From positions 1,009,664 through 1,073,663 of the forward strand of contig NW_020170397.1 of assembly GCF_000524195.1 (NCBI RefSeq): 64,000 nt of DNA. Reading direction: 5' to 3'. The DNA comes from Echinococcus granulosus. Taxonomy: Eukaryota > Platyhelminthes > Cestoda > Cyclophyllidea > Taeniidae. Positions 25,101 through 34,563 of the stretch are shown here, one piece after another. A program made the translations under genes and the position numbers. The notes under the pieces are model-generated. The model ran no database searches, was not told the origin of the DNA, and worked only from the letters and a program-made list of their open reading frames with translations. Position 1 is the first letter of the stretch. Each line of letters opens with the position of its first letter.

Positions 25101-25520
25101 CGGCCTCACCTCTGACTGGCCCTCCGACCTCTGCGGTGAGCCCAATCGGTACGTTAAACCGACTACGTAACCTAACCAAATTTACCCTTTCTTTAAGTCC
25201 ACTTCTCTCGCCACCTCTTTAAATAACTTGGCAGTAAGTTTGGGTCTGCAGTCGCTTTTGTGCCAGTTTAATAGGATCCCTCTTTTCATGCTACTCCTCA
25301 ATGCTCGTGTATCACCTGCTGTAGGCCCATGCGTCCCGTAGACCCTGAGTTGCTGGCGAAGGCCAACAACACGGGTGTTGTCCAGAAGCCGCCAGACATG
25401 GGACCGGTCTGGTGCCCCTACGACCCAACCCCAGTACCCACGAGTGACCTTGAGTTGGGCGCGAGGCGGAAAAAGCAGCTCAGTTATGTACAAAAGATGT
25501 GTCAAGACGCGAGTCCCTAG
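22172..25520 (+). CDS. PAN2: PAN2, WD40 and linker portion only (582 residues)
   Basis: Exons: 22172-22333, 22415-22629, 22892-23141, 23613-23777, 23972-24192, 24284-24492, 24818-25148 and 25325-25520. All phases agree. PAN2 with PAN3 shortens mRNA poly(A) tails. The visible product matches the N-terminal WD40 propeller: EELVWCVTATGQLTSFYGG, FFCGGLQPEVFELD, GWSRKLNGSLRIDR, VYDLRFGRYQAPL, SQSGAF and FGTEGGNIHLYS. It then matches the PAN3-binding linker (SDWPSDLCGE, RPVDPELLAKANNTG). It stops at a TAG about 45 residues later. Usual PAN2 is about 1,200 residues, with a ubiquitin-protease-like domain and a DEDD exonuclease. Neither appears anywhere in the window, and AP3M starts on the opposite strand 250 bp on. 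The last exon has no strong donor. It may be a genuine scaffold-only form, a gene split in two, or an unrecognised distant continuation. Confidence 0.9.
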
Positions 25521-25681
25521 GCCCCCTATGCTCTTGTGCTTCCTGTCTTTCACACACATCACCTCTCTATTTGTAAGGTTTATTTGCTTTCCCTTCAATG
25601 TACACTTTATACTATGCGTGACTAGTGACAATCTTGATATGTCTAGCACAAAAGAAGGTTATATCCAGGAATATTAACATT

Positions 25682-25687
25682 TTTATT
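25682..25687 (-). terminator. AP3M polyadenylation signal
   Basis: AATAAA on the minus strand lies 84 nt beyond the AP3M stop codon. It sits within the 250-bp interval shared with the 3' end of PAN2, so the two transcripts probably overlap or nearly meet. No AATAAA is seen on the plus strand for PAN2 in the same interval. Confidence 0.55.
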
Positions 25688-25770
25688 CAAAAGAGACAAT
25701 GTGGAATGGAGAAAGAAAAAGACCATCACAGAAGACAGACAAGTTATCACAAGGTTTTTTTCTTCAAATT

Positions 25771-28700
25771 CTAGACTCTCACTTCAAACTTTCCTGCAAC
25801 AGTAACGTATCTCACGCCTTTGTAGGGTTTATAGTTCTGAAACACAAGAAAAGCCTTAACTACTTGATCAAAAGCTAGGCACAGTAGGAGCTTCTCGTGC
25901 ACAATTTATTGTCTACTAATGCAGAAATGTTTATGGTTTGAACTAATGCTGTTATTTATCAAAATAGTTGAAAATATGGAAGGAGATTACGCAAGCACTT
26001 TGAATCCATAAACTATTCTTGCAAATGTGTGCTAAGCAAATTGTGACACCATTGTAACCAGGCTGCACGGTCAGAATAGTGCAAAAGTGGGGTGGTCTTC
26101 TTATTCCTCTCTCTGGTTTGTGCCTCGAGAGTGATGGAAATCACACCCTTGGAGAAAAGGTGGGGAAAAATTATCGAACCTCAGCGTGCATTTCCAATCT
26201 GGTAACACGGAGGCCGGATACCAGACATTGAGGAAACTCGAACTGGAGATTAACAACGGGTGCTGTGGAGACCTGTGTATAACCACTGTGCAGCGTTACC
26301 TGCAAGAAGAGCGGATCCGTTAATCTGACGGTTAAGGTAATGTGTTGCTTTAACAAAGAGGTAAGAGATTCACCGAGCCCTTAAGGGAGGGGTAGGTTTG
26401 AGTCTCTAGATGGCCCACGTCCCAGGTGAGTATCTTGGTTACCGTATCAAAACTGGACTTTCCGAGAGAGGGAGTCACGTTGACACTGCTAACTTCTGAC
26501 GGCATCACCACGCTAACCTTCACCTTCTCCAGCTTTATTAAAAAAATATATAAAGTCAATCGAAGGTAACGTACGTGCCCTCTCAGTTTGAGTTCTTTTG
26601 GGCAAAATGGGCTAGTGCAGCTAGATAATAATTTTCCTTAGAAAGCGCAATACAATTTCCATTATCACACAGGATTAGATCGCTCACTAAGATGTGTGCG
26701 GAAGTTTTATAGCGAACAGGTATTTGTGGCCATGTGAACGTGGGAACAATCGGAACCCAGGTAAGATAGATTTCTGACTTTTCATGTGCTAATTGAAGCA
26801 TTCAGAAGCGGCATAGAAACCGTGCTATGAAATCTCTGAGACTACTCGGATACCACAACCGATTTCTACAAGCTATTGACTATCGTCATAGTGTGGGGTG
26901 TGTGGGTTAGGAGCCGAACTCGATTACCCGTTATGGTCGATTTGAAGTAAATAGTGGTTCAAAATGGTTACACTAAAGTGCTCCTACTATTATGGAATCT
27001 GAGACTATCGGCAAATAAATTTTCCTTAGATTAGTTTGGGGATACCCTCATGGTTGTCGAAAATGCAGCCAATTTGATCGGTTACAAAGCCACTTGGTAA
27101 GGGAGCTTTCCATAAAATCATAAATTACAAGAATGATGTAGAAGTATAATGAAGGTCGTTTGACTGTTAAAACAGTCAAATTAACCGGAAGATAGAAATC
27201 GCCGATCACAGAGTTGAGATTAATAATACCTAACTTACAATACTAAAGTAATCTAAATTTTTGCCCACAAAAATGCGTCTGAGAAGTCGTTTACTTCTGT
27301 AAAAAGTTCACGTACACGTTAGGGCAAGGATAAGTACTTGACCTAGCTTCTAACAACTAAATGAATCGTTTTTATCCTACTACTCTAAAGATAAGGCTAT
27401 AAAGCAGTTTACATGCCTATTAGCTTACCGGTCGTCCGGCCGTTGACTTTGGAGATACGGAGAGCTCGAATCGGCTGCCAACAGCCTTGAGGGAAATATT
27501 GTGCCTCAGTGCAATCGGAAGGGATATTGAACTGGAACAAAAACAAAGAAAAGGATACTTACTCCAGTACTTGAATGAAAGCGCCTTGATAGAGTTCAAC
27601 AGTGTGTACTGACATTAGGATGAATCCGAACGGTTTAGCATCAAGGAATCGCATTAGATAACAAATTTCACGGAACGATCGTTGAACATAAATAGAACCT
27701 AACGGGTATTTCATGTGGAGAAATTGCATAATTGATCCCCACCATAGTAGGTAAGTCTCACATTTACAAAAGTGTGCACAATAATATGAACAGGAAGCAA
27801 AATTTTAAGCTGCTCAAAAATCACTACAAAATTATCTTAAGCAATCGAGTAGGCTGCGTCCCGAGGAGCCCATGCACTTAACTATGTACTCACAAAGGTA
27901 CCCATTTTAAAGCTAAGTGAAATAAATCTATCAGTAAGTTATTGTATGGCAATATCTCAAACCCAACCAAGTCTTAACTTACCTGAGGTTTGGAATAAAA
28001 TAAGTGAACAACCGGAATTTTCCATCTGGTGGAATGAAGGAAAGTATCCTCTGCTTCTCCCACCGGAAATAACGAACGCAGGGGTGAAGACCGACATCAT
28101 CTAGCAATCGAGGATTGTTAAAACTAAGCGTCAGATCCGGCGTCCCCGAGAGATGAATGGTGCAGTCAATCTGCATAGAAAAGAGGGGGGAAATAAGCTC
28201 ACCACATTTATTTGTTTGTGCAACAATAACTGCATTCAACAAAACCGATGGGTGCCCCTGCCATGTAAGGGAAACAATGGAAACTAATTGCAGTAGTCAA
28301 ACCTACTGCTCCCTCAACTTCAGCGAGAAGAATATTCCCCGACCGATCAATGATAGCGTTGACACACTCGGTAACGTCGAAGAAGGCCTCGTTAGTGGTG
28401 TACTTGACACCAGCGCGACGCCACCGTAATTTGGTCAACTGATTGGCGGGCAAAGTCGACGTAACCCCACCGACAGGCCGGCCTATCACTACCTCCGCAA
28501 TCGATCGCAAAAGTTTAGGTGGCTTAATAAGCTCTCTGAGGATATTTGGCTCAGTCGTCAGGGGGAATCCGTTGTCAAGCATCTCATCCAAAAGCTGAAA
28601 AAGTAATATATAATTACGAAGATACTTCCTCATGAAAAAACTTTAACCCAATCGAGAGCCTCACCTCAGACGCGCAAACAATGTTATCAACAATAACTGA

Positions 28701-29173
28701 CTCTCCGATATTCCCGAAGTAATCCTCGAAAACCAGGACAACCTGGTTAAGGAACTCCACGATCAAAAGAGGAGGAGCTGTGAATAGTTAGGAATAAGCC
28801 AATTCCCACGATACCTTCTTCGTTGCATGTAGCAATGAGAAAGATACCATTTTTTTCAACAATAATTAGGATTACATTGTTTGGAGCTTCTACTGCAGTT
28901 GGAACCTTCAAGGGGTCCAAAAGCTGAAATTTAGACGAATTTCAGAAAATGTGTCAGTATTCTTGTATTCAAAAATGAAAAACACGGAAGAACATTAAAA
29001 TATGGTATGTGGTTGCCATAACAGGTCGGGACTATCTTTCTTCCTGAATCGGTGGCGTACTTGGGATTGACCTTCGCAAATCGAATCTAGGACCGATCGT
29101 GGAGTTATGGTTTTCCAGTGCTTTTCAAGAAGAACTTGTCTGTCCTATTTATGATAAAAACACTCCTAATCAT
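25771..29173 (-). CDS. AP3M: AP-3 complex mu subunit, complete but with a one-base frame break in exon 1
   Basis: Exons in transcript order: 29173-29061, 28923-28815, 28777-28665, 28594-28307, 28170-27983, 27531-27429, 26532-26374, 26299-26180 and 25836-25771. AP-3 mu binds tyrosine-based sorting signals in vesicles bound for lysosomes and related organelles. The longin-like start is MIRSVFIIN...EKHWK. Further matches include PPLLIVEFLNQV, EMLDNGFPLTTEPNILREL, WRRAGVKYTTNEAFFDVTE, NPRLLDDVGLHPC, RILSFIPPDGKFRLFTYF, ILTWDVGHLETQTYPSLKG and the terminal YKPYKGVRYVTVAGKFEVRV. Counting the missing base, the product is 419 residues against 418 in human AP3M1. The break is near 29130: the frame from the ATG reads ...TDKFFLKS, but family and downstream exons need one more base to give ...FLEKHWK. 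All other junctions keep phase. Confidence 0.93.
29125..29140 (-). other. One-nucleotide frame break in AP3M exon 1
   Basis: The run aagttcttcttgaaaagc (minus strand) is one base too short to join the conserved start (MIRSVFIIN) to the conserved EKHWK. The site is a TTC/CTT slippage-prone repeat, so a consensus-sequence error is the leading explanation. A real indel allele is the alternative. No splice sites allow an intron here. Confidence 0.7.
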
Positions 29174-29740
29174 TTCAGGTGTACCCTCAAACACACACAG
29201 TTCTGAAGTCCCCGCTTTTTGAAATCCTATCAGCTTCAGGAGATAAGTGAAGTTTTGGTATTTCTTTTTCATTTAAGGCAAAAGTATTATGTTCACCCTT
29301 GAAAGTAACAGCCTAGAATAATAATACTGGTACATGTGGTCAGGCATTAGGCAGCTAAGACTTTTCTATCATGTAAGTAATGCGCTATACTAAATTTCAC
29401 TTGTATTTTGAATAGACAAACCAATCTTATAGAACAACTTGAAATCGCCTTACATTCAATTGCTTATTGGTGTCACAGAGCTAAAATACAGTTGGTGCTT
29501 TATTGGATGCTCATAACTCCTAGACATTAATCAATTTTGGTTAAATTTAGTTTGGAAACCTGATAATTTCATATGATGTACTTCTTTAAGAGTAGCAAAC
29601 AATTTGACGAATAGCATTGCAGGAGAGCAGCCTTAAATACGTTAGTATATAGACGTATGTTCGTCGAATATTTGAGTGATTATTAACTAATTTAACTTGA
29701 GTGTTTTGAACACTCCCTAATTCGAGTTAATGTAGTGACT

Positions 29741-29890
29741 CGAGACTCCCTTGAAGCCAAATGAAGACACCATTCTCGGAGCGAAGGCTTACATCTGACA
29801 TGCAGTAGGGCTGGGAGCTACTGGCACGACCCGGCGGTCAGCCGCTTGATGAAGTTACAATGGCAGTACACCTGACTGGCCCCTTTACCA
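29741..29890 (+). repeat. Interspersed repeat copy A
   Basis: The copy begins cgagactcccttgaagcc and continues through a CAGTAGGGCTGGGAGCTAC-like core to a gaagttacaa block. It shares the order of motifs with four other copies to the right, with many substitutions and small indels between them. It lies 570 bp upstream of AP3M and has no coding frame. Confidence 0.65.
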
Positions 29891-30260
29891 AAACCAATTG
29901 TTAAGCATGCAACGGACGTGTTAAGTTATGTTCTCCTTCCTCATTGCCTATGCTTTCACAATATTGCTCGTTCAATAAAAATTAAGGGTTGACATGTTTC
30001 CTCCTTGCAATAACTTAAGATTGAAGCCTTAACCATTGGACGCTCGTACCTCTAGTCATTCACGGCCAACTTTTCCTGGCCTTAAGGATAATTCTCCCCT
30101 TATTTACCCCTAAACAATTCCCAGGAAAAAGTGGTTTATATTTGCCAGTAGAACTTGAAGTAAGTTAAGTCGACCATTTGTTCAGCAATTTCCGAACATA
30201 AATTACAGCGCGTATTTCCAGTTGATGCCACAAAACGGCATACAAGGTTTACGTGCAGTG

Positions 30261-30410
30261 CCTCAAGACTTCTCTGAAGCCAAAAGAGGGAAGAATACTT
30301 AGGCAGAACATGAATTGTCGACATGCAGAAGGGATGGGGTATTGGTGTAGCCCGGAGGCCAGCTTATTCGACGAAGTTATTATAGCATAGCACCTAAGTT
30401 TCCTCTTTAG
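30261..30410 (+). repeat. Interspersed repeat copy B
   Basis: The copy starts cctcaagacttctctgaagc and includes gacatgcagaagggatgggg, a gcccggaggccagc block and a gacgaagtta block, in the same order as copy A. It is the closest match to A in the central part. Confidence 0.65.
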
Positions 30411-30556
30411 TAAAAACAAAATTTAAGCAGAAAATTGATATATTGCATATGCTTCCTCATAGCATAGTTGGGATTCTTGCGGTGGTAACATAATGCTATT
30501 TAAGTAGAGGCTGAAGAGCTAGTTACTGGAAAGATCCTCCTACTAGTAATAAAGGG

Positions 30557-30717
30557 AACCTCCCTGAAGACGAAAGAAGACACAATACTCGGACAGAATG
30601 TATTTATTCAGCACAGAGAAGGTGTTTGGGCTACTAGCTTGATCCGAAGGCCAGCCCACCCAGCGTAGTACAAGAAGGCTAATTCAGAAGTCCAAAAGTG
30701 GCGCCTCACCAATAGCG
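30557..30717 (+). repeat. Interspersed repeat copy C
   Basis: The copy starts aacctccctgaagacgaaag and continues with acacaatactcggacagaat, an agaaggtgtttgggctact core and aggccagcccacccagcg. It ends at the ATG-containing stretch just before the first exon of the unrecognised plus-strand gene. Confidence 0.65.
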
Positions 30718-30781
30718 ATGGGTAAACCACCATCGTATTACAAAACAGCCAGAACGCTTTCGTCTCTGGTTGCCAAATCAG

Positions 30782-32782
30782 TGATTTCAAAACAAACTTG
30801 GTCATTTATAACAGATAGACTAGGTGGGGCTGAAATATGCTCTAGTGAATGTGATACCTCTGGCAATCCTCTGTTATTACTTCACAGAATGATTGGGGAA
30901 CTTGCCACTTTGGTAACTGGGGCAGAGGCTGGAAAGGCTCGCATTTAATCCTGCCAAAATATGATTATCGTATTTCACTATCAACGTAAATATGAGTTAA
31001 TTTTGGGTTTTTAACGACACACCGTTAAAGGAATGCGATTATGTACTAAAAGCTTGTCTAAACTCCTATATCTATCGCAACTGCGATAGGCTCGGTGTTT
31101 CTCTCTTCCACCCAAGGCTTCATGCCCTTGGAACGAGCAGACGAATTGGACGAGGACATGATTTATTAGGTGGTGGCAGGTAAAGGGGTACACAAGTATT
31201 ACCCTTTTTTGCGTATTCACAGTGCATTTCCTCCTCGGGGGCCGAGATGTTTGATCTGCCACGAGAAAAACTTCATTGACCACCCCCGCCAAAAGGTACA
31301 TTGAAATAAACGTGTATTTCAACAATGCCTAGGCTTTTTGTATTTAAGGTTTTGGGACGTTAGTAGTGAATATCAAACACTGAATTGTGCCAGCTGCATT
31401 TTCACCTCTTATTTTAATCCTCAGTACACACTCGTTACACAAATGCAGAAATTGAGGCAATTAGCAACAAGAGTGTCGGTGCAAACCCAGGTATGCCAGT
31501 GCCTCACAAGTGAAGAGCACGTCTTGGCATAGGCATCTGGCATGCAAATTTTTAGAAATGCGCATTCCGGTAGCTGATGTAAACTATTGTAGGGCACTTC
31601 ATCTACATTTACAAGGTTGATGAACGCCACCGCTTTGTTGCAATTTCCCGTCTTGTCCTTGCATTTTGATATCGCTTATTTTGGGCCTGGACTCATTAGA
31701 AAGCGAGGTACCAGGGTCTTAATAAAGTGAGTAAAAGGCGCGAAAATAACGAATTTATTCAAACTCGTGTGACTCTGGGTGAACCAGTAGATGACTGCAT
31801 GCAGGCAAAGGTAAACACATTTTTCACAAGGTTTATCCATAGCTTTAATTTCTCGGCATATCCCACCTCTTCATAAGGGCACTAATTAAATATTCGTAAA
31901 TGATTCGCCATATTTCTACTCACTTAAGTCCATCCAACGCCATAATTGTGTTTAGGTATGAAAATATTTATTTAATTTCTACTGCAGCTGCCCGAGACTT
32001 CTTTGAAGCCGAAAGAAGACGTAAGACTCAGACAGTATACGGATAAAGGGCGTACAGAAAGGCTGAGGGACTACTGGTATTGGTCGCATGCCATGCCAGC
32101 CAGCCTTAAGTGTCATCGAGATCAAAATAAAGCACTAAACAAATAATCAACGTATTATGCAGCGTCTCTCTCCTTTTGAGCGTCGTCCCTGACTCTTCCC
32201 TTGGCCAACCTAACGTCACTGATGCCGTAAGAAAAACACCCACAAGCCGGCCGCACCAGTCATTGAATTTGCTTGCAACTGGAAATTTATCTGGCCGAAA
32301 TGTTACTGATCTGTCTGAGCAATTCTACTAGATCTGAAGATTTGTCCTGTTTGGAAACTGTGTCGGATGTGGGAGGAATGTGCTGGTCATCGGGCACGAC
32401 CATAACTAGTCGTTGGGACGCTGACTCAATAGCCGAATCACCTGACAAAAGGCGTGTTTTAGCATGGTTTCATGAGGGTATGAATTCTCTCCTATTCCTT
32501 CTTACAATGTTGTTTTCACTTCGGCGCTGCCCCGCCATGTCTATCTGGGTTCCATCCAGCGAGTAGAGAGGTGGAGAAAGAGACATTGCGTGTTCACTTA
32601 CCTAACATCTTCACACAGGTGCCAAAGACAGCTCTGTAACGAGCTTTTCCAGTTGGTTCACACCTAGTGTCGTTTTAGTTGTTAATAGCATTCCTGCAGG
32701 CTACGGAAGGGGACAGTTGCCGAAGGTGGACATCATTTTCAACCGTATCGTCACGTTAAGTTTTACCAGTCAGAAAAAATAA
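30782..32782 (+). CDS. Unrecognised multi-exon gene, C-terminal portion
   Basis: Supported exons are 30782-30912, 31425-31490, 32332-32477 and 32619-32782 (TAA). Exons 1-2 join in phase 0 and exons 3-4 in phase 1, each with good splice sites (for example ttttaatcctcag/TACACA and ACCCAG/gtatgc). Between exons 2 and 3 the phase does not match, so an exon is missing or one boundary is wrong. The product has a leucine-rich helix (LLLLHRMIGELATL then YTLVTQMQKLRQLA) and a later segment rich in Ser and Trp (SRWDADSIAESPDKRRVLAW, SVTSFSSWF). I do not recognise a family. The first exon needs one base from an upstream exon that was not found. Three repeat copies sit before and within its introns. Confidence 0.4.
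31991..32140 (+). repeat. Interspersed repeat copy D
   Basis: The copy starts cccgagacttctttgaagcc and continues gaaagaagacgtaagactca, then gtacagaaaggctgaggg and a duplicated gccatgccagccagcc block. It shares the tail motif aatcaacgtatta with copy E, so the unit extends past the core in these two copies. Confidence 0.65.
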
Positions 32783-32839
32783 CTCACAGAGGTTTTCCTG
32801 TGGGGTTGTTTCCGCTTTCCGCTTCAATCAATGTATTAC

Positions 32840-32995
32840 CCCGAGACTTCCCTTAAGACGAAAGAAGACATAATCTTTGGGCGAAATATGTATTGCGGAC
32901 GTACAATAAGGCTTGGGGTTACCGGTATGGCCTCCAGGCCATGCCGCCCAGACGAAGTACAGAAGTGGAGCCCTAAGTGCCTGCGCAACCGGAGT
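32840..32995 (+). repeat. Interspersed repeat copy E
   Basis: The copy starts cccgagacttcccttaagac and continues gaaagaagacataatctttg, then acaataaggcttggggtta, ggcctccaggccatgccg and a gacgaagtacagaagtggag block. It follows the stop codon of the unrecognised plus-strand gene by about 60 bp and could lie in its 3' UTR. Confidence 0.65.
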
Positions 32996-34563
32996 AATTA
33001 GCATAAAATGTAATCAACGTATTACATTATAGCACGTGTTGGACAATTGGGTATTTATGCGTGTCTTCCAAGGAAACTTAGCAGGCCTTGCATTAATGCA
33101 TACAATCCTGCTATTGCTATAACTCTACAGATAGGTCCACAAGCTGTGACTGTATTAATCTAATCAGCGCTTAATCTGGGCGCAAATAATGATAGGAATG
33201 AAAAGAATTTATTTAGTGGTTTGCTGTGGTTAGTTTACTAGATGAAAGTATCACCTGTTAGGGTATTTCTGTTGATAAATATAATGAACAAAATTCCGTT
33301 ACAGCTTCTGCGTTTGTCTGTTAAATCTCCGGTTTCATCGCCTTGGAACGAGAGAAGAGCACCTTTTTGAACACTAATGTGGAGGTTTACAAGTTATCAA
33401 AGTTTAACTGGGGTTCTAGAGCTTATCATCTCCTCGGGATCAAGGCGTCCGCGCCGTCATCTGGTTGGCGTAAGCTGACAGCTTGTCACCTAAACGGTAT
33501 ATCAAAAAACACGATCTATAATTTAAGGTGATAAAATGATTTCACCCAAAGGAATGAGTGTAAAACAGCCATTATCAAGTAATTAACACGAAATAATCTG
33601 AGGTTTCTGCCTTGCTGAATCTTTGGGCTATTTGACAACATTCTTTCGTACTCACTTGTTGTCGTTACGTACTTGGAACATCAATCACAAAAGCCGGAAA
33701 GTTGGAGTCACCACGAAATTTCAACAAGTATTCTTAGACCAAGACGCCAATCTTTATCCATTTAAGTTAAGTAAAATGATGAATCGAAGTCCTAAATTGG
33801 TAGCGTAGTGCATTCTCCACAAGGGTCTCGGAGGAAAATCACCCTCCGTAATCCCGATGTTTCATTGTTTCAATGTGTAGCTATGCACTTTCTCCATTCC
33901 AATCCGGGTGACTAACTTTTAACTAGATTTTTTAACACAGGTTTGATATGCAGCCTTTGACAAGAACGTCAGGGTGTCACAGGCATATGACGCTGAGTGC
34001 TAGGGTTTCGAATCTTTAAACTACAGCTCATCAACAGGAGTGATCTAGTAGCCTGCGGATTATTTGAAGACGTCTACAAAAACCTCCTAAAAAGTCAAGA
34101 GCAATGCCAAGTGTAAACAAGCCGACTTTATTTACACATACCTTTACGGTTACCAAATCCCCTCTATCTGACCTTGTGTAACAAAAGGACGTGTAAAGGC
34201 TACGTCAATTTAAATCGAGTTAAATGCTGGGTAGGTGGTATTAATTGCTTAAATGGTCGAGGTCACAAAGTTGTCTCCCCTCTTGGCCTCAAGGTGTAGG
34301 TTTGTCCGGGTCACTGGTGGTGCGGGATTGGCGCGTGGTCGAGCGAGAAATCGATCGCTCGCACGGAGGCACGCGGACGCGCGTGCGGAATGCGAGCCAC
34401 GGCAGTAGAGGCTGGGAAATGCATAAAGGGGCAAAATATATGCTTGAACGCAAGACACTTGCAATAGGGTCCCTTCCTGACATAAACAATTAGGCACTGC
34501 TGTTGCGATAGCAGAATTAGTAGGTGAATGCGATGGAATTTGGGGGGAAGAGGGGACGATTAC
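32996..34563. other. Intergenic, nothing firmly recognised
   Basis: This stretch between two unrecognised genes has short frames without paired splice sites. A tract at 34320-34400 is GC-rich with many CpG steps in otherwise AT-rich DNA. I saw no further clear copy of the repeat family. Confidence 0.35.

Noticed and set aside
31059..31093. Short perfect inverted repeat (ctatcgca / tgcgatag)
   Set aside because: An 8-bp hairpin with a 2-nt loop is expected by chance in 64 kb and has no associated element.
34249..34563. Left part of the 155-codon minus-strand frame
   Set aside because: Only the right part (34722-34564) is bounded by splice sites and looks protein-like. The rest reads through a GC-rich tract with Arg/Ala-rich noise.
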